From Snowella sp. (GTDB lineage: Bacteria > Cyanobacteriota > Cyanobacteriia > Cyanobacteriales > Microcystaceae): a stretch of 42,409 nt of DNA. This document shows, in pieces, positions 26,801-34,110 of this stretch (the stretch's first letter is position 1; each line of letters starts with the position of its first letter). The position numbers and the translations under genes were made by a program. The stretch lies in NCBI GenBank assembly GCA_003249095.1, contig QBMS01000022.1:1-42409 (forward strand), given 5' to 3'. Under the pieces are notes generated by a model that saw only the letters and a list, made by a program, of their open reading frames with translations, did no database searches and was not told the origin of the DNA.

Positions 26801-29244
26801 TTGACAATGCCGATTTCATTTTCTACTGCTAGATAAACAATGCCTTTTTCCTGATCCACTGCGATCGCTTCCGATTGATAATCACTCGCTGTTTTTCCTG
26901 CGGCGATCGGCAAATTAATCGTTCTGACAACTTCCGCCGTGATTAATTCCTGGGCATCCGCTTTAAGTTCTAATTGGGCAATTTTGTTGCCGCCTGCCTG
27001 GGTAACAAAGACGTAGGACTTACCGCTAACAGGACTCCGATAACCCGCTAACCCATAAACTGTCGCATCTCCATCATCAACCCCAAAAACAGAAAAGGCT
27101 GGAGCGAGCAATTGGCTTGAGGTAAGGTTAACTAATGTATGGGTAGTGGGGTCGATTTTAAAAAGATTGAGTGTGTCATTGGCGCGATCGCTCACTAAAG
27201 CAATATCAACAGTTTCCGTGCCGAGTTGGAAATTGTAGAGAACATCCACATTGTTGTAGCGCAGATCTCCAAAATCAGCCGTAGCTCCCAAAATATCCGT
27301 TGGAGTAATCTTTTGTAGCACCTCACCATCCAACGAGAAAACGGCTAAACCACCATCTTTGAGCGTCCCGATAATCAAACTATCTTCGGCATTATCAGGA
27401 TCAATCCAAACGGCTGGATCATCCGAATCGCCTAATAAACCCAGCGTAGTCGTTTCACCATTGGCATCATCAATTGCATCGGCCGTTTCTATGACGGGTA
27501 AAACGGCGGGCGTAGTTTGAATATCTAAACCCAAGGCGATAAACTGAGTCGTTTGAGTAGTACTGAAATTATTGTCACTGACCACAATTAAGGATTGACG
27601 GCCATCGGGCAGAACTGGCCCCAAGGATAAACCTTCCAGGTTATCGGGAGTAATACCCAAATCTGCTTGAAAATCAACTAATAACGTCTTCTTAACGGGA
27701 GAATCAATGGCAAAACGAGTATTTTCTGCTTTCCAAAAGAGATCATCGAAGGAACTAACATCTAAGGCTCCTTGGGTCTGAATTTGGTAAAGTTTGACCG
27801 TATTGCCCACTCCTACCGCAAAGGAACGTTCTAGACTGAGTAGGGTTCCGTTATTATCAATGGCTAATAATTCAACTAAACCGTTATCCGCAAAGCCTCC
27901 GATAGGATTAGAAGCCTTGGGAATGGGTTCCACTTCATAGACAAATTCGGCTACGACCTGTCCCGTTGTGAGATCGTACTTCACAATACGCGAAAGACTG
28001 GTATCCGTTAGGGTTGCCGCAGTCCCATCAGACGCGAGGGCATTTTCTGTTGCGGTGTAAAGATAACGCCCATCGGGAGTAAGGGTTAAACTCTCAAAAG
28101 CCAAATTATTGCGGATGCCTTTTGTCGTGCCATCAACCGCAAAAAATTTGTCATCAATCGGCAGTTGACTGAGTTGTTGACCAGAAAGAGAGAATTCATT
28201 AACAAAGGGATTGGCAAGACGGGGAATATCGGGGCGAACTTCGCCTTCGGAACTAATATAAACACTACCATTCTCGGTTAAGACAATGCCTTCCGTATCT
28301 AAACTATTGGTCGGGAAAGGGTTTCCTTGGCTATCTAACAGCGTTGTTACTTGAGTAAAACTGACATCCCCACTATCGAGGCGACCATCACTGAGATTAA
28401 TTTCTAGGGTATAAAAGCGAGCGGGATTAATGCTACTGCGATCATCGGAAATGGCATAGTAGCGATTTTGGGCTTGATCATAGACAATTCCTGATAAACC
28501 ACCTACTTGAGTCTCTTTAAACGATGTATTCGTAGTAAACGTGACTAATCCAAGATTTTCTACCCCAGTAACAGTTTTACGATCTTGCTTTTTGGGATTA
28601 TTTAAGGCTGGGGTGGCATTGAGGGGCGCGGTCTCATCAAAAATGACATTATTGCTATTAAAAACCGTACTAGCTGTATTTTGTAGGATCGTGAGACTTT
28701 CTCCTGTAACAGCTAATTTAATAACGGTATCTGCACCCGTTTGTTCAAAACTTAAATTTGTTAAAGAATTTACGCCATTCAGTTTGATCACAATTTGATC
28801 GGCTTGGGCATTAAAATCAGCAACGGTATTGACGCTAGTGGGAACCTCTGCATTCACAATCCAGAAGCGATCGCGTCCTGTACCACCGTAGAGCGTATTA
28901 TTGCCTGTTCCTGCAAAAATGTTGTCATCACCCGCGCCCCCAAAAACCTGATCATTTTCGCCTGCGTAGAGTGTATCTTGACCTTCTCCACCATAAAGAC
29001 TGTTATTACCGCCTTCATCGCTCGCATCTAATTCGTCGTTTCCCGTGTCCCCTAAAAGTAAATCATTTTTTCCAGCATCTAGTTCATCATTCCCTGTACC
29101 ACCCCCAACAGTATTACCGCCAAACCCCAAACCTGCATCAATTTTGTCGTTACCTGCTAGACCTAAAATCACGTCCTCTAATCCGTCAAACTCTTTACCA
29201 GATAGAAGTAAGTCGTTATTAATTGTTCCTTTGATGGTCGCCAT
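23806..29244 (-). CDS. Giant extracellular phytase / esterase-like / choice-of-anchor I protein with N-terminal RTX module
   Basis: 1812 residues, no signal peptide. An RTX calcium-binding module covers about 1-150 (GGAGDDNIFAGTGNNTLYGG). Next, an esterase-like domain of phytase type, about 225-575 (GLSGIVYDQAQNRYYAISDD, DTEGIVLTENGSVYISSEGE, LEGLSLGPVLPDGRQ). Next, a 3-phytase beta-propeller, about 585-960 (DDPAVWIDPDN, LIIGTLKDGGLAVFSLDG, EGLAIYYGPNGTGYLVASSQ). Next, a choice-of-anchor I propeller, about 985-1480 (YDPASKRLFVVNAQNGKVDVLD, KKVLVANEGEPNGSY). A cadherin-like segment and a C-terminal DUF4114 domain (VFGFEDLPGNLGISDFDFNDAVF) close it. It should release phosphate from phytate or related esters outside the cell after type I secretion. 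Strong Pho-box candidates lie upstream. Domain limits are estimates. Confidence 0.85.
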   Translation of the reverse strand: MATIKGTINNDLLLSGKEFDGLEDVILGLAGNDKIDAGLGFGGNTVGGGTGNDELDAGKNDLLLGDTGNDELDASDEGGNNSLYGGEGQDTLYAGENDQVFGGAGDDNIFAGTGNNTLYGGTGRDRFWIVNAEVPTSVNTVADFNAQADQIVIKLNGVNSLTNLSFEQTGADTVIKLAVTGESLTILQNTASTVFNSNNVIFDETAPLNATPALNNPKKQDRKTVTGVENLGLVTFTTNTSFKETQVGGLSGIVYDQAQNRYYAISDDRSSINPARFYTLEINLSDGRLDSGDVSFTQVTTLLDSQGNPFPTNSLDTEGIVLTENGSVYISSEGEVRPDIPRLANPFVNEFSLSGQQLSQLPIDDKFFAVDGTTKGIRNNLAFESLTLTPDGRYLYTATENALASDGTAATLTDTSLSRIVKYDLTTGQVVAEFVYEVEPIPKASNPIGGFADNGLVELLAIDNNGTLLSLERSFAVGVGNTVKLYQIQTQGALDVSSFDDLFWKAENTRFAIDSPVKKTLLVDFQADLGITPDNLEGLSLGPVLPDGRQSLIVVSDNNFSTTQTTQFIALGLDIQTTPAVLPVIETADAIDDANGETTTLGLLGDSDDPAVWIDPDNAEDSLIIGTLKDGGLAVFSLDGEVLQKITPTDILGATADFGDLRYNNVDVLYNFQLGTETVDIALVSDRANDTLNLFKIDPTTHTLVNLTSSQLLAPAFSVFGVDDGDATVYGLAGYRSPVSGKSYVFVTQAGGNKIAQLELKADAQELITAEVVRTINLPIAAGKTASDYQSEAIAVDQEKGIVYLAVENEIGIVKFAAEPNGGNTITVVRPVDSSELTPDLEGLAIYYGPNGTGYLVASSQGDSSYAVYSREGSNSYLGSFVVGDNLPAGIDQANETDGLEIINVPLGPTFPFGALLVQDGANNPQNTVENGDELENNNTNFKFVRWDDVANAFETPLIVDTTSYNPRDSSINPPPEPAIALTPIGTYATGQYNQSAAEIPAYDPASKRLFVVNAQNGKVDVLDASNPTNPTLITSIDTSAFGLPNSVAIKDGLVAIAVENIDKQAKGQVVFYAANSQDFATPLKALEVGALPDMLAFSPDGKKVLVANEGEPNGSYTNDPEGSISIIDLSLGINSATVQTADFTAFNNQFAQLKAAGVKVKGDVGTTRTVAQDLEPEYIAFSPDATKAWVTLQEANAIAIVDIATATVESIKPLGFKDYSQTNNALDASDRDNLINIRNWPIFGMYQPDAIASYTANGQTYYITANEGDSRDYDGYSEEARIKDLILDPTAFPNAAELQWDENIGRLLVTTALGDTDGDGDYDQLYSYGGRSFSIWNSEGQLVYDSGDNFERITAELFPSRFNASNSNNNFDNRSDDKGPEPEGVVTGVINGRIYAFIGLERIGGVMVYDVTDPVSPDFVQYVNNRDFTVATDSAAAKDLGPEGLAFISAQDSPNGKPLLVVANEVSGSTTFYQIDLNETPINNPPTAVVLSNKVTELAENTNTAGGIKVAGISITDDGQGTNVLSLSGADATSFEIRNDELFFIGNSPDFETKTKYDVTVNVDDISVGETPDASTDFTLNITNLPDKNISDRVSQFNNKGNNLGTLVYDLSDVSGNAKTQGEDAALEQTDALFHNLVGLYQVENADGAILDTLDLNGNGAINDLLNPGDTGYARTAITNAVNNFVLQMGANGDPTDNTSSSEFGDVLLQGGKRYAPFAIANGGNLIPVGGTLQDGINNFLAQNPNNIAANLSNFMTHAVAYFSFGSANPDGAEHLQNRGNNVFGFEDLPGNLGISDFDFNDAVFKFTFIA

Positions 29245-29321
29245 GTCTGATCCTTAAAAAATTGTTTGAATAGAGATTGCTAGAGCTTTTTATTACTTCC
29301 CTAAAGTAGGATCTCATGCCC

Positions 29322-29362
29322 AGGTTAAGGGATCGTTAGCTTTGGATTATTGTTAAGTTATG
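29322..29362 (-). promoter_or_regulatory. Candidate Pho box of the phytase gene
   Basis: Read on the minus strand, four units recur every 11 bases: CATAACTT, AATAATCC, GCTAACGA and CTTAACCT, each followed by 3 bases. All carry TAA at the same place, and the last is the exact cyanobacterial PhoB consensus. The array ends 78 bases before the ATG, a proper distance for PhoB (SphR) activation under phosphate starvation. Confidence 0.65.
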
Positions 29363-29402
29363 TTGGTTAGACGATCGCATTTCTTCATTTGATCAAAAAA
29401 TA

Positions 29403-29448
29403 AAACTCCCTGATGTTTAGAAAAATCCTAAAAGTTACCAGGGAGTTT
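29403..29448 (-). terminator. Intrinsic terminator of the GDPD gene (cassette copy A)
   Basis: On the minus strand AAACTCCCTG (29448-29439) pairs with CAGGGAGTTT (29412-29403), followed by TATTTTTTG. It starts 7 bases after the stop codon. The same hairpin recurs after two other genes of the cluster. Confidence 0.92.
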
Positions 29449-29940
29449 AAAAAGTCAATTTACATTAAAGACAAAATCAGCAGCCGTTAAAGTGCTGGTA
29501 TTAACCCCCGTCAGAGTCGCAAAAGTGTCTCCATTGAGGGCAATGCTATTTCCCGTGAAGGAAAGATTAGCAAAACCAACCCCTACGCCTTGACTCATAA
29601 TGCCAAGGACATCCACGCCCTGAGTGAAGTCTGTCACCGTGTTGGGAATTTCGATCAAGGCAGGATCATCGGTTAGGAGCCAGAACTGGTCGGCACCCGC
29701 CCCGCCTGCCAGCAGGTTATCACCATATTCACCGACATAGAATTGGTCATCGCCATCGCCACCGATCGCCCGACCGCTTATACCCAGGTAAAAAATGTCA
29801 TTGCCTTTGCCGCCAGAGAGACGATAGCCCGACACTTCACTGGCATCAAAAATGTCATCGCCACTGCCGCCATTAGCGCGATCGCCGTTGTTAACGAAAA
29901 TCTCATCAGCACCACTGCCCGTATTAATGCGATTACCGCG
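29403..29940 (-). repeat. RTX-plus-terminator cassette, copy A
   Basis: From the terminator up through the RTX coding region, this stretch is nearly identical in DNA to 33638-34110 and 36367-36908. For example 29724-29770 (ATATTCACCGACATAGAATT and onward) recurs with hardly a change. Copies A and C match further upstream than copy B. Confidence 0.85.
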
Positions 29941-32900
29941 TGAAAGGGGAGAGTTAATTACGGAAGTCGTATCGACTTCATCCTTACCTGCTCCTGTGAA
30001 AACCGTATCGTTAATCCCGTCTAGGATGACGTTACTATTGGGATCATTGGCGATCGCGGTATCATTGCCAGCAGTTCCTGAAATTAACTGGGACGCTTCA
30101 GTAACGGCGGCGGCGGTTCCTAAACGATTATCTAGGGCGAGGGGTTGATCCAGTTCAATCACCACGATTTCGTTATTGTCGATATTAGGAGGACGACCAA
30201 TGGAAAAGGGATAGTTGTTGTCGTTGGCCACTAAAATCGTTTTGCTATCCAACACTAAGACATCTTCAATCGTTTGAAAAGGCATGGTATAGGTATTACT
30301 GCCATCTTTATTAAGATCATCGGGATCTTGGATAGTCAGCAGATTAGCCACTTCTTGTTTAGCGACAAAGCCGTTCGCATCAATCTGACTGAAATTAACT
30401 TTGAAGATTTTCTTAAAAGCCGCGCTACTGCCTTGAAGATTATCTCGCTCAATTAAGAGAAATTCATGATCGTTAATAGGCGTTAGGTCTCCCAGGGCGT
30501 TACTAGGGCTAGAAAGTTGATAACGTCCGACTAAGCCTTGATATTGACCACTAGCGACATCAAATTTATAGATGCGTAAACTTCCTGCTGGATCACCCAC
30601 AACCGTTCCTTCCAACATAGGATAAAGGGTCTGGCGATCGGGACTAAAGCCCATGCCTTCAAGACCCTGGGAACGATTCAAATTAGCCACAACTTGATCG
30701 CCCCAGTAGGGATTGTTGGGATCGAAAAAAACAGGGGAATCGGTAAAATAAGGGGTATTGAGGTTGTTATTGGGGTTAGTGTAGCCCGTTCCTGCTAAAT
30801 ACTCATTCACCACGACCGATCGCCCTGTTCCAGGAAAATCAGTAAAGAAACCATCCACCCCTAAATCAATAAATTGCTTGAATTCAGCCGTTGGATCACC
30901 GTTGTAAGTCTTGGGCAGAAAGAAAGGATCATTGCGTAGGGTATAAAGATGGACGAATAACCCTGCGGTATGGGCATTGGTAATTAAATTTGTGGGAGTT
31001 CCCGTTACGCGATCGCCGTCACTGATTATCCCATCGCCATTGAGATCATCGGCTTGTCCATCGCCATTGCTATCAACGGTATTGAGGGGAACAATACGCT
31101 GTTTGTTGGGGCCAATTCCATCGGCATAGGTGGCAATTTCAGTTAGTCCCGTCGGAGTGCCGAGATCAGTGTAAGTACGAGTATCGCCTTTAGCCACAAA
31201 ATCGTAGGGACTTCCTGATCCGCCAAATAACTGGACTAAGGGAATGTCAACCCCTGCGGTGGGCATAATTGCCGTTTTCAGATTCTGAAGATTGCTTACC
31301 TCAAAGGATTGAATAAAAATGCGAGTCGGGTCAGTGAAATTAGCCGCTTTGAGAGTATCGATTAATAATTGGCTGGTGTTAAAGCCCTGTTGACTAAAGA
31401 AAGTCGGGTGTTTAGTTTCGGGATAAATACCGATTTTGCGTCCCGTTTCCGTTTCTACCTGTTTGACCAGATCGATAATTTCTGTCAAAGTTGGAACTTT
31501 TAATTGATCATTATCAAAACGAGTTCCCCGTAGAGCAGGTAAACGTTCAATGGCATTGAGGGTTTTGAGTTCGGCTAGGGTGAAATCTTCGGCAAACCAA
31601 CCTTTGCGATCCACTCCGTCTAGATTTTTGGTTGTTAGACGATCAGCAAATTCAGGACGCTCATAGACATCGGTGCTGGTATCCGTTGTATTCAAAGAAC
31701 CATCGGCATTTAAGACCGCTAACATCGGTTCATGACGGGCAACGAGGATGCCATCTTTGGTGACGACTAAATCGGGTTCAATGAAATCCGCGCCCTGGGC
31801 GATCGCCAATTTATAGGCTGCGAGGGTATGTTCGGGACGTTCTCCACTGGCTCCCCGATGGCCAATCACAATGGGAGCGTTGCCTGTGAGGGTGTCAAAT
31901 TCAGGCTTACTGAGAACAGTAGGATTTTGCGGCGATCGCACCTCTGAATCCGTAATTTGTGATCGTACCAGATCGCCTGTTCCAGGAAAATCCGTGAAAT
32001 AACCATCCACGCCTAGATTAATAAACTGACGATATTCCGATTCGGGATTGCCTTGATAATCCGCCGCTAGATAACGGGCTTCGTTGCGAAAAGTATAGGC
32101 ATGAACCAATAAACCCGCAGTATGGGCATTTTCGATCAGATTACTGGGAGCGAGGGTTGTCTTATCGGCATCGTTCACCGCTCCATCCCCGTTTACATCG
32201 TCCGCATTACCATCTCCATTGGCATCAACTCCCTTGACCGAAACAATCATGCGTTTCCAAGGGCCAATCCCGTCGGCATATTCCGCAATTTCTGCTAATC
32301 CTTCAGGCGTTTGTAAATCACCATAGGTGCGCGTGTCGCCTTTCACCGTGAAATCGTAGGGACGGGCATTAACATCTTGATAAATTAAGGAACCATCTAA
32401 CGCCACGTCATAGGCATCTAGCAGTTGCACCAGGGGAATATCTAAACCCTGGGCAGGCATGAGGGTGTCATTCAGTTCTTTGAGATTCGAGACTTCAAAG
32501 GATTGAATAAAGATCCGACTGGGATCGGTAAAATCTTTTTCTTTCAAAACCGTTAATACTTTTTCTTCTAAAGACAAACCCAAACCATCGTGGTAAGTGG
32601 GATGTTTGGTTTCGGGATAAATACCAATTTTTTTGCCTGTTTGCGCTTCGACCGTTTTAACCAGATCAATAATTTCTGCAAACGTAGGAATTTCTAGTAC
32701 CCCGTTGAACACCTGATCGCGGAAGCCCTGGGGCATGATGGCGCGGAGTGTTTTGATTTCTGCCAAGGTGAAGTCCGAAGCAAAGAACCCTTCTTCTGTC
32801 ACACCATCCACCATTTTGGTTGTCTTGCGATCGGCAAATTCGGGACGGTTAGCCACATCGGTCGTATTGATTAAGTTCGGTTCATGGCGAGCAATGAGAA

Positions 32901-33573
32901 CACCATCTTTCGTGGAGACCAAATCGGGTTCAATAAAATCTGCACCGCGCAAAATCGCTAATTTATAAGCCTCCAGGGTATGCTCTGGCAGTTCCCCACT
33001 GGCTCCTCGATGCCCAATTACTAAGGGGTCTTGTCCGTTCAGCGTTGGATGAATGCCTTGATTCGGAATGGCGATCGGGGCCTCTAGCAGTACGCCTTGG
33101 GAATTGAAATGCAACAGGTAAGGGCCAAATTCATCCCCAATCCATAAATCTCCCTTAGCGTCTATGACAAAGGATTCCACGTCAAAATCCGCGCCCGTTA
33201 ACCAACGTTCTGATGTATTTTGATTAACAATCTCAAAGGGAACCAATTTATTAGGGTCTGAGAGTTGAATAAAGCCCTGTAGATTGACGCTTCCAGTCCC
33301 AGATTCAAGACCTGCAAAATTGGGATCGGCTTGATGTAAACGGAGTAAAAAGTCTGCACTATTGTTTTTAGCTCCATATCCGTTATCCGACAGAAACCAA
33401 AAACTTTTACCTCCCTCATCAGGCGCGAATTGAACGCCGCTCAAACCTTGAACAGGTTGACTCGTAAAAGGGGTTTCTCGATCGTTGGTCGGATTGGTTA
33501 AAGCAGCTCCTGAAGGGGGGCCTTCAGCGAAAGTATCCGCAGGCAACGAAGCAAATCCAATTAATTTAGGCAT
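29455..33573 (-). CDS. Secreted double glycerophosphodiester phosphodiesterase inserted in a phytase-esterase-like domain, RTX C-terminus
   Basis: 1372 residues, no signal peptide. Residues 1-170 start an esterase-like phytase domain (GLSGVQFAPDEGGKSFWFLS, ESFVIDAKGDLWIGDEFGPY). Two tandem GDPD domains follow, about 183-535 and 567-915, each with HRGASG.(L/R)PEHT, FIEPDLV.TKDG, the ARHEP motif, IGIYPETKHPT and GVDGFFTDFPGTG-type ends. The second half of the esterase-like domain then resumes, about 945-1150 (QGLEGMGFSPDRQTLYPMLEG, FQTIEDVLVLDSKTILVANDN). The C-terminal RTX module runs from about 1165. GDPD cleaves glycerophosphodiesters to glycerol-3-phosphate and an alcohol. EF-hand-like DANGDGNADDVNGDG loops sit inside both GDPDs. 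Only 64 bases separate it from the phoX terminator. Confidence 0.88.
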   Translation of the reverse strand: MPKLIGFASLPADTFAEGPPSGAALTNPTNDRETPFTSQPVQGLSGVQFAPDEGGKSFWFLSDNGYGAKNNSADFLLRLHQADPNFAGLESGTGSVNLQGFIQLSDPNKLVPFEIVNQNTSERWLTGADFDVESFVIDAKGDLWIGDEFGPYLLHFNSQGVLLEAPIAIPNQGIHPTLNGQDPLVIGHRGASGELPEHTLEAYKLAILRGADFIEPDLVSTKDGVLIARHEPNLINTTDVANRPEFADRKTTKMVDGVTEEGFFASDFTLAEIKTLRAIMPQGFRDQVFNGVLEIPTFAEIIDLVKTVEAQTGKKIGIYPETKHPTYHDGLGLSLEEKVLTVLKEKDFTDPSRIFIQSFEVSNLKELNDTLMPAQGLDIPLVQLLDAYDVALDGSLIYQDVNARPYDFTVKGDTRTYGDLQTPEGLAEIAEYADGIGPWKRMIVSVKGVDANGDGNADDVNGDGAVNDADKTTLAPSNLIENAHTAGLLVHAYTFRNEARYLAADYQGNPESEYRQFINLGVDGYFTDFPGTGDLVRSQITDSEVRSPQNPTVLSKPEFDTLTGNAPIVIGHRGASGERPEHTLAAYKLAIAQGADFIEPDLVVTKDGILVARHEPMLAVLNADGSLNTTDTSTDVYERPEFADRLTTKNLDGVDRKGWFAEDFTLAELKTLNAIERLPALRGTRFDNDQLKVPTLTEIIDLVKQVETETGRKIGIYPETKHPTFFSQQGFNTSQLLIDTLKAANFTDPTRIFIQSFEVSNLQNLKTAIMPTAGVDIPLVQLFGGSGSPYDFVAKGDTRTYTDLGTPTGLTEIATYADGIGPNKQRIVPLNTVDSNGDGQADDLNGDGIISDGDRVTGTPTNLITNAHTAGLFVHLYTLRNDPFFLPKTYNGDPTAEFKQFIDLGVDGFFTDFPGTGRSVVVNEYLAGTGYTNPNNNLNTPYFTDSPVFFDPNNPYWGDQVVANLNRSQGLEGMGFSPDRQTLYPMLEGTVVGDPAGSLRIYKFDVASGQYQGLVGRYQLSSPSNALGDLTPINDHEFLLIERDNLQGSSAAFKKIFKVNFSQIDANGFVAKQEVANLLTIQDPDDLNKDGSNTYTMPFQTIEDVLVLDSKTILVANDNNYPFSIGRPPNIDNNEIVVIELDQPLALDNRLGTAAAVTEASQLISGTAGNDTAIANDPNSNVILDGINDTVFTGAGKDEVDTTSVINSPLSRGNRINTGSGADEIFVNNGDRANGGSGDDIFDASEVSGYRLSGGKGNDIFYLGISGRAIGGDGDDQFYVGEYGDNLLAGGAGADQFWLLTDDPALIEIPNTVTDFTQGVDVLGIMSQGVGVGFANLSFTGNSIALNGDTFATLTGVNTSTLTAADFVFNVN

Positions 33574-33637
33574 AATTTTAATCTCTTGATCAACTCAATG
33601 AATAATTTAGGTAAAAATTTTTATTCTGAGAAACACA

Positions 33638-33683
33638 AAACTCCCTGGTTTTTAGAAAAAGCCTAAAAGTCACCAGGGAGTTT
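33638..33683 (-). terminator. Intrinsic terminator of the phoX-like gene (cassette copy B)
   Basis: AAACTCCCTGGT (33683-33672) pairs perfectly with ACCAGGGAGTTT (33649-33638), and inner arms CTTTTAGG and CTAAAAA also pair, followed by TGTGTTT. It begins 11 bases after the stop codon. Confidence 0.92.
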
Positions 33684-34110
33684 AAAAAGTCAATTTACAT
33701 AAAAACAAAATCAGCAGCCGTTAAAGTGCTGGTATTAACCCCCGTCAGAGTGGCAAAGGTGTCACCATTGAGGGCGATGCTATTTCCCGTGAAGGAAAGA
33801 CTAGCAAAACCAACCCCTGTCCCTTGACTCATAATGCCAATGACATCCACGCCCTGAGTGAAGTCTGTCACCGTGTTGGGAATTTCGATCAAGGCAGGAT
33901 CATCGGTTAGGAGCCAGAACTGGTCGGCACCCGCCCCGCCAGAAAGGAGATTATCGCCATATTCACCGACATAGAATTGGTCATCGCCATCGCCACCGAT
34001 CGCCCGACCATTCATACCGAGGTCAAAGATATCATTTCCTTTGCCGCCAGAAAGACGATAGCCTGACGCTTCAATAGCATCAAAGTAATCATCCCCACTG
34101 CCACCATTAG
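33638..34110 (-). repeat. RTX-plus-terminator cassette, copy B
   Basis: Second copy of the shared 3' cassette. The identity with copies A and C is strong up to the GDRANGGSGDD codons near 34110, then fades. Distinct bases such as those coding LLSGGAG in place of LLAGGAG show it is not a perfect copy. Confidence 0.85.

Noticed and set aside
28971-29257. Plus-strand frames opposite the RTX repeats
   Set aside because: Repetitive composition mirrors the RTX codons; no start signals.
33590-33620. Pho box before the GDPD gene (TTTTACCT then TTATTCAT)
   Set aside because: Only the first unit resembles the consensus, and the 11-base repeat fails.
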